In this document: piece after piece, positions 29,421-35,968 of the stretch | Layout of the letters: the number at the start of each line of letters is the position of its first letter | Numbering within the stretch: position 1 is the stretch's first letter | From: F1-60-MAGs149 sp032119475 | GTDB lineage: Bacteria; Actinomycetota; Thermoleophilia; Gaiellales; F1-60-MAGs149 | Assembly (NCBI GenBank): GCA_032119475.1 | Contig: JAUMCA010000087.1 | Location: 1 to 35,968 of the forward strand | DNA: 35,968 nucleotides | Reading direction: 5' to 3' | The notes under the pieces: generated by a model | What the model was told of the DNA's origin: nothing | The model's input: only the letters and a program-made list of their open reading frames with translations | Database searches by the model: none | Made by a program: the position numbers and the translations under genes

Positions 29421-29927
29421 GTGGTCGACCAGGCGCTGCTCCTGCTGCGGATCGGGGTCCTGGTCCTCCTCTACCTGTTCATCTGGCGCATCGCGCGCAC
29501 CGCGCTGCGCGACGTGCGCGGCGCGCAGGAGAGCATGATCATCCGCCCGGGCCACGGCGCAGACGCCGCGCTCGCGTTCCCCCTGCCCGATCCGGCGGCG
29601 CCGCCGACGCCGGCCCGGCCCGGCCGGCTGCTGGTCACCGCCAGCGACGTGCTGCCCCCGGGCGCCGCCGTCGTGCTCGACGAGCCCGAGATCCTGATCG
29701 GCCGCGACCCGCACGCGGCGGCGATGCTCGACGGCGACGCGTTCGTGTCGGCGCGGCACGCCATGGTCCGCGTCCGCGCCGGCGCGCCGACGGTGCTCGA
29801 CCTCGGGTCGACGAACGGCACCTACGTCAACGGGGAGCGCATCGTCGCCGAGACGCCGCTGCGCGAGGGCGACGAGGTCGCCGTCGGATCCACCCGCATG
29901 GTCTACGAGCCGGGGGGCGACGCATGA
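29421..29927 (+). CDS. fhaB: FhaB: membrane-anchored FHA-domain protein
   Basis: A 168-residue protein with an N-terminal transmembrane helix (LLLLRIGVLVLLYLFIW, 6-22). A linker precedes an FHA domain (about 88-163), with IGRDPHAA (93-100), SARHAMVRV (110-118) and STNGTYVNG (130-138). All phosphopeptide-contact residues are present. In mycobacteria FhaB (FipA) is a PknA substrate linking FtsZ and FtsQ at the septum. The GTG at 29421 is the start. The end overlaps pstP (ATGA). The protein is about the usual length for this gene. Confidence 0.92.
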   Translation: MVDQALLLLRIGVLVLLYLFIWRIARTALRDVRGAQESMIIRPGHGADAALAFPLPDPAAPPTPARPGRLLVTASDVLPPGAAVVLDEPEILIGRDPHAAAMLDGDAFVSARHAMVRVRAGAPTVLDLGSTNGTYVNGERIVAETPLREGDEVAVGSTRMVYEPGGDA

Positions 29928-31081
29928 GGGTCGTCGTCGCGGAGGCCGCGGCGACCAGCGACGTCGGTCGGCTGCGCCAGTCGAACGAGGACGCGCTGGT
30001 CGTCGACGACCCGATCTTCGCGGTCGCCGACGGCATGGGGGGTGCGCGGGCCGGTGAGGTCGCGAGCGCGATGGCCGTCGCGGCCCTCCTCGGCGTCCAC
30101 GGCGACGCGAGCGCCCTGACCCGCGCGATCACCGACGTCAACCGCCGCATCCACGCCGCGGCGGCCGCCGATCCCACGCTGGCCGGCATGGGCACGACGG
30201 TGACCGCCGCCATCCTCGACGGCGACACGCTCACCTTCGGGCACGTCGGCGACTCGCGGGCGTACCTGCTCCGCGGCGGCCGGCTGTCGCAGATCACCGA
30301 CGACCACTCGCTGGTCGGCGAGCTGATCCGCCGTGGCGCGCTGTCGCCCGCCGAGGCCGAACGGCACCCGCAGCGCTCGGTGATCACCCGCGCGCTCGGC
30401 GCCGAGAGCCGCGTCGACATCGACGTCGTGCGGCTGCATCCGGAGGCGGGCGACGTGATCCTGCTCTGCAGCGACGGCCTCACCGGCATGGTCAACGATC
30501 CCGAGATCGAGCGCATCCTCGGCTCGTCGCAGCGCCTGGACGAGGCCGCGGGGCGGCTGATCGACGCCGCCAACGCCGCCGGCGGGGAGGACAACGTCAG
30601 CGCGGTCCTGCTCCGCATGGCCGTCCGCGACGAGGACGACACGGACCCCGCGCCGGTCGCCCGCGTGCTGATCCCGGCCAGCGCGGCGGAGATCGGGTCC
30701 GACGGCGGCGCGGTCATCCACGATGCGCCGGGAGCGCCGGGCGGCGGGCGGGCGCGCACGGCCGGCCTGATCGCGGCGATCCTCGCCGTCGGCGTCCTCG
30801 CGGCGATGCTCGTCGCACTCGGGCTGCGCTGGTCCCACTTCGTCGGCGCCACGCCGGACGGCCGCGTGGCCGTCTACCAGGGCCTGCCCGTCGAGATCAC
30901 CGACGACCTGACGCTGTACCGCGCGACGCGCATCACCGGGGTCGCCGCCGCCGCGCTGTCCCCCGCGCAGCGCCGCGACCTGCTCGACCACCGGATCACC
31001 TCGGCGGCCACGGCCAACGACCGCGTGGATGCGCTGGCGACCGCATCCCCCTGGCTCGTGATCCCGCCGACCACGCGATGA
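29924..31081 (+). CDS. pstP: PP2C-family serine/threonine phosphatase PstP
   Basis: A 385-residue phosphatase. The cytoplasmic PP2C domain (1-240) has RQSNEDALVV, D36 in AVADGMGG, GMGTTVTAA, GHVGDSRAYLL, CSDGLTGMV and GGEDNVSAVLL, the full dimetal set. A juxtamembrane linker leads to one transmembrane helix (about 281-303). An extracellular domain of about 80 residues follows (VAVYQGLPVEI is a recognisable segment of actinobacterial PstP). It reverses phosphorylation by the two kinases of this cluster. It is coupled to fhaB upstream and rodA downstream by ATGA overlaps. Confidence 0.93.
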   Translation: MRVVVAEAAATSDVGRLRQSNEDALVVDDPIFAVADGMGGARAGEVASAMAVAALLGVHGDASALTRAITDVNRRIHAAAAADPTLAGMGTTVTAAILDGDTLTFGHVGDSRAYLLRGGRLSQITDDHSLVGELIRRGALSPAEAERHPQRSVITRALGAESRVDIDVVRLHPEAGDVILLCSDGLTGMVNDPEIERILGSSQRLDEAAGRLIDAANAAGGEDNVSAVLLRMAVRDEDDTDPAPVARVLIPASAAEIGSDGGAVIHDAPGAPGGGRARTAGLIAAILAVGVLAAMLVALGLRWSHFVGATPDGRVAVYQGLPVEITDDLTLYRATRITGVAAAALSPAQRRDLLDHRITSAATANDRVDALATASPWLVIPPTTR

Positions 31082-32379
31082 CCTCGTACCTCCGCCTCCC
31101 CCGCCGCAACCGCGAGCTGGGCCTGATCGTCCTGGCGCTCGCCATCGCGACCGCCGGCTTCGCGGCGGTGCAGATCGCCCGTGCCGAGGCCTTCACCTCC
31201 TCGCCCCTGATCGCGGCGGCCGCGTTCGCCGCCGCGTACCTCGCCGCGCACGCGATCGTCCGGGCCACGCTGCCGGACGCCGACCCGTACGTCCTCCCGA
31301 TCACCGCGGTGCTGACCGCGGTCGGGCTGATCGAGATCCACCGGATCGATCCGGATCTCGCACGCGACCAGGGCCTCTGGATCCTGATCGGCCTCGGGCT
31401 GTTCGCGGCCGTCGTGGTCGGCTTCCGCGACATCCGCCGCCTCGAGTCGCTGCGGTACACGTGCGGTGCGCTCGCGGTGCTGCTCCTGCTCGCGACGATC
31501 GCGGTCGGGACCGAGGTCAACGGCGCGCGCCTGTGGATCCGCGTCGGCGACCTCCAGATCCAGCCCGGCGAGTTCGCGAAGATCCTGCTCGTCGTCTTCC
31601 TGGCCGGCTACCTGCGCGAACGGCGCGAGGTGCTCGCCGAGCCCGTCCGCCGGGTGCTGGGGGTGGGCGTGCCCGCGCTGCGGCACATCCTCCCCCTCGT
31701 GCTGCTCTCCGGCATCTCGCTCGTCCTGCTCGTCGCGATGAACGACCTCGGGTCCTCGCTGCTCTTCTACGTCATCGCGCTGGCGATGATCTACGTCGCG
31801 ACCGGCCGGCTCCTCTACGTCGGCCTCGGGATCGGCCTGTTCGCCGCCGGCGGGCTCGTGGCCCTCCAGCTCGCCCCGCAGGTGCAGACGCGCATCGACG
31901 CCTGGCTCGATCCGTGGGCGATCGAGCGCACGGGCGGATACCAGATCGCGCAGTCGATCTACACGATCGCCGACGGCGGCATCACGGGCGCGGGCTTCGG
32001 GCGCGGGCTGATCCTGACGGACGGCGGGCGCACGATCATCCCGTTCGCCGAGACGGACTTCATCTACTCCGTCATCGCGAACGAGATGGGCCTCGTCGGC
32101 GCCGCGGCGGTCGTGCTGCTCTACCTGCTGCTCGCCTGGCGCGGCTTCCGCATCGCGCTGAACGCCGACGACGGCTTCTCGAAGCTGCTGGCGGTCGGCC
32201 TCGCCACCGCGATCGCCTTCCAGGTGTTCGTCATCGTCGGCGGCGTCGTGCGGCTCCTCCCGCTGACCGGGCTGACGCTCCCGTTCGTCTCGTACGGCGG
32301 CTCCAGCGTGACGGCCAACTTCGCGATCGCGGCGCTGCTCCTGTGCATCTCCCAGCGGGCGGAACGGGGCCGCGGGTGA
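31078..32379 (+). CDS. rodA: SEDS-family peptidoglycan glycosyltransferase RodA/FtsW
   Basis: A 433-residue polytopic SEDS protein with about ten to twelve membrane helices. It polymerises lipid II into glycan strands. Family signatures seen are GARLWIRVGDLQIQPGEFAK (about 144-163), AMNDLGSSLLFY, the long extracytoplasmic loop with AWLDPWAIERTGGYQIAQSI, FAETDFIYSVIANEMGLVG and LPFVSYGGSSVTANF near the end. It is paired with the class B PBP that follows directly, so the two form a SEDS-bPBP synthase. A long N-terminal region of three to four helices precedes the conserved part, as in actinobacterial RodA. Overlaps: ATGA with pstP, GTGA with pbpA. Confidence 0.94.
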   Translation: MTSYLRLPRRNRELGLIVLALAIATAGFAAVQIARAEAFTSSPLIAAAAFAAAYLAAHAIVRATLPDADPYVLPITAVLTAVGLIEIHRIDPDLARDQGLWILIGLGLFAAVVVGFRDIRRLESLRYTCGALAVLLLLATIAVGTEVNGARLWIRVGDLQIQPGEFAKILLVVFLAGYLRERREVLAEPVRRVLGVGVPALRHILPLVLLSGISLVLLVAMNDLGSSLLFYVIALAMIYVATGRLLYVGLGIGLFAAGGLVALQLAPQVQTRIDAWLDPWAIERTGGYQIAQSIYTIADGGITGAGFGRGLILTDGGRTIIPFAETDFIYSVIANEMGLVGAAAVVLLYLLLAWRGFRIALNADDGFSKLLAVGLATAIAFQVFVIVGGVVRLLPLTGLTLPFVSYGGSSVTANFAIAALLLCISQRAERGRG

Positions 32380-33818
32380 ACCGGCGGATCGGACACGTCT
32401 TCGCCGTCGTCGCGGTCGGCCTGCTGGCCCTGATCGTGATGACGACGTACTGGCAGGTGTGGGCGCGCGCGGGCCTCGAGGCCCGCACCGCGAACGTGCG
32501 CCTCGTCTACCGGGACCTGGCGATCGACCGCGGCGCGATCCTGACGTCGGACGGCGCGGTGCTGGCCGAGTCGCGACCCGGGCGGCTCGACGGGCGCGAC
32601 GTCTTCCTGCGCCGCTACCCGACGGGCGGCCTCGCCGCACAGCTCGTGGGGTACTCCTCGCTGCTCGCCGGCCGCGCCGGGCTCGAGCAGTCGCTCGACC
32701 CCGAGCTGACGGGCAGCACGTCCGACCTCGCCGGCGTCCGCAACGCGTTCGACCGCATGCGCGGCGACACGGTCCGTGGTGACGACGTCGTGCTGCGCCT
32801 CAACGCCGCCGCGCAGCGCACGGCGATGGACGGGCTGGCGGCGGCCGGCGGGAGGGGCGCCGTCGTCGTGCTCGACCCGAGCACCGGCGGCCTCCTGGTG
32901 ATGGCCTCGACCCCGACGTTCGACCCGAACGACGGCATCGCCCCCGCGCTCGAGGCGCCGGACGCGCCGCTCCTGAACCGGGCGACCCAGGGCCTGTACC
33001 CGCCGGGCTCGACGTTCAAGGTGGTGACGGCCGCGAGCGCGCTCGACAACGACGTGGTCGACGTCGACACGGAGTTCCCCGGCCCGGCGTGCATCACGAC
33101 GGCCGGCCAGAGGCTCTGCAACTTCTCCAACCGGGCGTACGGCACGCACGACTTCGGCTACGCCCTCGTCCACTCGATCAACACGACGTTCGCCAAGGTC
33201 GGCATTCAGCTCGGCGAGGAGCGCCTCGAGGGGACGATGCGCGGCTTCGGCTTCTTCAACCGCATCCCGTGGGACTACCCCGCCGACCAGGGGCTGCCGT
33301 CGGGCGTGTTCAACCGCCGTGGCCGGCTGATCGCGCCCGGCACGAACCTCGACGTCGCGCGCCTCGCGATCGGCCAGGAGCGGCTGCTGGCGACGCCGCT
33401 CCAGATGGCGATGGTCGCGGCCTCGGTTGCCAACGGCGGCCAGCTCGTCCAGCCCGAGCCCGTGCAGGAGGTGCGGGCGCCCGACGGCTCCGTCACCCGC
33501 CGCCCCGGCACGACGTACCTCGGTCGCGCGATGACGACGGAGACGGCGGCCGCCCTGCGCTCCCTGATGCGCGACGTGGTCGACGACGGCACGGGGGCGG
33601 CGGCGCAGGTCGAGGGCCTGGACGTGGCCGGCAAGACGGGCACCGCCGAGACCGGCCGGGACGGGCTCAACGACGCCTGGTTCATCGGCTTCGCCCCCGC
33701 GGACGCCCCGCGCTTCGCGTTCGCCGTGCTCGTCGAGGACGTCGAGGGGACGGGCGGCGACGTGGCCGCGCCGATCGCCGCCGACGTCCTGCGGGCGCTG
33801 ACGGCGCAGGATACGTGA
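32376..33818 (+). CDS. pbpA: Class B penicillin-binding protein PbpA
   Basis: A 480-residue peptidoglycan transpeptidase. It has an N-terminal transmembrane helix (about 6-25), a short dimerisation/pedestal region (QSLDPELTGSTSDLAG), and the transpeptidase domain with all three active-site motifs: S212-T-F-K215 in YPPGSTFKVV, S267-I-N269 in HSINTTFAKVG and K420-T-G422 in AGKTGTAE. Length and organisation match actinobacterial PbpA, partner of RodA. Start GTG 32376 overlaps the rodA stop. The domain lacks PASTA repeats; these are on the kinase encoded next. Confidence 0.94.
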   Translation: MNRRIGHVFAVVAVGLLALIVMTTYWQVWARAGLEARTANVRLVYRDLAIDRGAILTSDGAVLAESRPGRLDGRDVFLRRYPTGGLAAQLVGYSSLLAGRAGLEQSLDPELTGSTSDLAGVRNAFDRMRGDTVRGDDVVLRLNAAAQRTAMDGLAAAGGRGAVVVLDPSTGGLLVMASTPTFDPNDGIAPALEAPDAPLLNRATQGLYPPGSTFKVVTAASALDNDVVDVDTEFPGPACITTAGQRLCNFSNRAYGTHDFGYALVHSINTTFAKVGIQLGEERLEGTMRGFGFFNRIPWDYPADQGLPSGVFNRRGRLIAPGTNLDVARLAIGQERLLATPLQMAMVAASVANGGQLVQPEPVQEVRAPDGSVTRRPGTTYLGRAMTTETAAALRSLMRDVVDDGTGAAAQVEGLDVAGKTGTAETGRDGLNDAWFIGFAPADAPRFAFAVLVEDVEGTGGDVAAPIAADVLRALTAQDT

Positions 33819-33837
33819 GAGAATCACGGCTGACCGC

Positions 33838-35739
33838 ATGAGCGACGCGCACGACACCACTCCCGGCAGCCTGTTCGACGGGCGCTATCGCATCGTCGGA
33901 CGCCTCGGTCAGGGGGGCATGGCGCGGGTCCTCCTCGCGCAGGACGAGACCCTCCACCGCCAGGTCGCCATCAAGGTGCTGTCCGATCGGCACTCCGACG
34001 ACCCGCACTTCATCGAGCGCTTCCAGCGCGAGGCGCGCGCCGCCGCGCGGCTGAACCACCCGAACATCGTCCAGGTCTACGACCAGGTCCAGACCCCGGG
34101 CGGGGCCTACATCGTGCAGGAGTACGTCGAGGGCGAGACGCTGAAGGAGCTGATCCGGCGCGAGTCCCCGCTCGACGCGCGGCGTGCCATCACGATCGCG
34201 CTCCAGATCCTGGCGGCGCTGCGGGTCGCCCATCAGCAGGGCGTCATCCACCGCGACATCAAGCCGCAGAACATCCTCGTCCAGCCGGACGGCAAGGTGA
34301 AGGTCGCGGACTTCGGGATCGCCAGCGCCGGCGAGACGGAGATGACCGAGGCCGGGTCGATCGTCGGCACGGCGCAGTACCTGGCGCCGGAGCAGGCCCG
34401 CGGCCTCCAGGTCGGGCCGCCGGCCGACCTCTACGCGGTCGGCATCGTGCTCTACGAGATGCTGTCGGGTCGTGTCCCGTTCGAGGGGGACGCGGCGGTC
34501 ACCGTCGCGATGCGCCACGTCCAGGAGGCGCCCGAGCCGCTGACGGATCGCAACCCGCTCGTGCCCGGGCCGCTGGAGTCCGTCGTCATGCGCGCCCTGT
34601 CCAAGGATCCCGCGACGCGGTACCAGAACGCCGACGAGATGGGCGTGGAGCTCGACCGCGTGCGCCAGGGGCTGCCCGTCAGCGACGAGACCGCCGTCAT
34701 CGGCGCGGCCACGATCGCCATGGCGCGCCAGCCGACCGAGACGATGGTGGCCCCGCCGCTCCCGCCGCGCACCACGCGCAACGGCGGCAATCCGAATCGC
34801 CGCCGCCTGTGGGTGCTCCTGGCCGTGCTGGCGGTGCTCGCGGCCGGCGTGATCGCCGGCCTCTACCTGTGGGGCAGCGGCGGTGGCGAGACGCCGCCCC
34901 CGACGACCGCCACGACCGTCGTCGAGATCCAGGTGCCGAACGTCGTCGGCCTGCGCCAGGCGGCGGCGGAGGCGGAGATCCGCCGCGTCGGCCTCGAGGT
35001 GCTGGTGGTGCCGACGGAGGAGGCGGACGCACCCGAGGGCGAGGTGCTGCGCCAGTCCCCCGGCGGCGGCGAGACGGTCCCGGAGGGCACCGTGGTCGAG
35101 ATCGCCGTCGCGGCCGGGCCCACCGCCGTCACCGTCCCGGACGTCACCGGACAGGAGGTCGCGGCGGCGACGCGGCAGCTCGAGGACCTGAAGCTGATCG
35201 TCCGCACGGTCGAGGAGCCGTCCGCCACGGTGCCGGCCGGCACCGTCATCCGGCAGTCGCCGTCGGGCGGCGTGACGCTCAAGCCCGGTTCGACGGTCGA
35301 GCTGACCGTGTCGAGCGGCGAGGAGCAGGGCACCGTGCCCAACGTCGTCGGCATGGACCTCACGAACGCCGAGAACACCCTGATCGCCGCCGGGCTGGTC
35401 CTCGGCAACCGGAGCGAGGAGAGCGCCGATGCCCCCGCCGGCGCCGTCATCGCGCAGCAGCCGGCGGCGGGCGCCAGCGCGGCGGCCGGCTCCGCGGTCT
35501 CCGTCGTGGTGTCGACCGGACCGGCAGCGGCCACGGTCCCGTCCGTCGTGAACCTGCCGCGCGGCGAGGCGGAGTCGCAGATCACCGGCGCGGGCTTCAC
35601 GGCGAGCACGCAGGAGTCGGCCGTGTCCGACCCGGCGCAGGACGGCATCGTCATCTCCCAGAACCCCGCCAGCGGCTCGTCGCGCCCGCAGGGGTCGACC
35701 GTGACGATCGTCGTCGGGCGCTACACCGGGGGCGGCTGA
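33838..35739 (+). CDS. pknB: PASTA-domain serine/threonine protein kinase PknB
   Basis: A 633-residue membrane kinase. The kinase domain (about 15-280) has K46 in VAIKVL, E65, HRDIKPQN with D140, DFG D158, activation-loop threonines T167, T170 and T178 (autophosphorylation candidates), and YLAPEQARG. After a linker a transmembrane helix spans about 324-346. Four extracellular PASTA repeats follow (about 366-432, 433-499, 500-566, 567-633). Each starts with a VP(N/D/S)V(V/T) motif and repeats the SP-x-G-G / NP-A-S-G pattern. PASTA repeats bind muropeptides or lipid II and tune cell-wall synthesis. The gap after pbpA is 19 nt; ddl starts inside its stop (TGATG). Confidence 0.95.
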   Translation: MSDAHDTTPGSLFDGRYRIVGRLGQGGMARVLLAQDETLHRQVAIKVLSDRHSDDPHFIERFQREARAAARLNHPNIVQVYDQVQTPGGAYIVQEYVEGETLKELIRRESPLDARRAITIALQILAALRVAHQQGVIHRDIKPQNILVQPDGKVKVADFGIASAGETEMTEAGSIVGTAQYLAPEQARGLQVGPPADLYAVGIVLYEMLSGRVPFEGDAAVTVAMRHVQEAPEPLTDRNPLVPGPLESVVMRALSKDPATRYQNADEMGVELDRVRQGLPVSDETAVIGAATIAMARQPTETMVAPPLPPRTTRNGGNPNRRRLWVLLAVLAVLAAGVIAGLYLWGSGGGETPPPTTATTVVEIQVPNVVGLRQAAAEAEIRRVGLEVLVVPTEEADAPEGEVLRQSPGGGETVPEGTVVEIAVAAGPTAVTVPDVTGQEVAAATRQLEDLKLIVRTVEEPSATVPAGTVIRQSPSGGVTLKPGSTVELTVSSGEEQGTVPNVVGMDLTNAENTLIAAGLVLGNRSEESADAPAGAVIAQQPAAGASAAAGSAVSVVVSTGPAAATVPSVVNLPRGEAESQITGAGFTASTQESAVSDPAQDGIVISQNPASGSSRPQGSTVTIVVGRYTGGG

Positions 35740-35968
35740 TGGGCGAGCGGACCCGCGTCGCCATCCTCGGCGGCGGGCGCTCGTCCGAGCACGAGGTCTC
35801 GCTGCGATCCGCCGCCAGCGTCGCCGACGCGCTCGACCCGGACCGCTACGACATCGTGCGGATCACGATCCGTCCGGACGGCGTCTGGCAGGACGCGTCC
35901 GGCGCGCTGGTGACGCTGACGCCCGGCGAGGGCGGACCGCTCGGTGCCGACGTCGTGTTCCCCGCGCT
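35739..35968 (+). CDS. ddl: D-alanine–D-alanine ligase, N-terminal part
   Basis: The first 76 codons of a gene that runs off the right edge. It begins RVAILGGGRSSEHEVSLRSA (6-25), the ATP-grasp N-terminal signature of D-Ala-D-Ala ligase, then VADALDPDRYDIVRITIRPDG (28-48), of which the core VADALDPDRYDIV is diagnostic. The enzyme makes the D-Ala-D-Ala dipeptide for lipid II. Coupling to pknB by TGATG places precursor supply in the same transcript as its regulator and the polymerising enzymes. Confidence 0.9.
   Translation, partial: MGERTRVAILGGGRSSEHEVSLRSAASVADALDPDRYDIVRITIRPDGVWQDASGALVTLTPGEGGPLGADVVFPA

Noticed and set aside
33816..33837. A promoter in the pbpA-pknB gap
   Set aside because: GAGAAT is the only candidate and does not match TAnnnT at usable spacing. 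The 19-nt gap fits co-transcription.

Overview
The window is a gene-dense chromosomal segment with very high G+C, and third codon positions are almost all G or C. Four things point to an actinomycete: a PknB/PASTA-kinase–FHA–PstP–RodA–PbpA cell-wall cluster, an ANTAR-type two-component pair, a tRNA gene without an encoded CCA, and many promoters sitting directly on start codons. The particular gene families (DUF4446, RicT beside holB/tmk, a ComA-type synthase, SbtA/SbtB) suggest a deep-branching member such as Thermoleophilia. That class assignment is inference. No gene-free stretch exceeds 300 bases. I see no insertion sequence, prophage, CRISPR array, integron or rRNA.

Layout. At 1-513 (minus) is the start of a secreted subtilisin-type protease with two I9 propeptide domains. 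At 655-1940 (plus) are a bicarbonate-transporter-like SbtA and its PII-like partner SbtB. At 2059-5562 (plus) an M20 amidohydrolase, a papain/C39-like protein and a glutamine-synthetase-like ligase form a compact unit of unknown purpose. At 5596-5668 (minus) is tRNA-Thr(CGT). Minus-strand genes follow: ridA, usp, and the ricT-holB-tmk operon. From 9280 to 12430 (plus) are a LytR_C protein, an O-antigen-ligase-like protein with TPRs, and a small secreted protein. A convergent fabF lies at 12427-13635.

At 13861-17382 a ComA (phosphosulfolactate synthase-like) gene is packed with two flavoprotein genes, followed closely by an ACT-domain gene. At 17392-21845 are a FlgD-Ig-like exported protein, a sugar-nucleotide epimerase, a GT2 glycosyltransferase and a degenerate polysaccharide-deacetylase-like protein. 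A perfect 41-bp inverted repeat at 21840-21953 separates these from the minus-strand operon pdtaS-pdtaR-clpS. HNH, DUF4446 and CARDB-type genes follow on the minus strand. From 26684 to the right edge is a cell-envelope signalling and peptidoglycan cluster: a polytopic Ser/Thr kinase, fhaA, fhaB, pstP, rodA, pbpA, a PASTA kinase (pknB) and the start of ddl.

Most adjacent same-strand genes are translationally coupled through GTGA, ATGA or TGATG overlaps. Many transcription-unit starts share a TAnnnT hexamer 6-11 nt before the start codon, which implies widespread leaderless mRNAs. In three cases the upstream gene's TAG stop codon is itself the first half of that hexamer. The most unusual items are this promoter arrangement, the inverted repeat that supplies the stop codons of both convergent genes, the ComA/flavoprotein cluster, the M20/C39-like/GS-like cluster, and the coupling of clpS to an RNA-binding two-component system.
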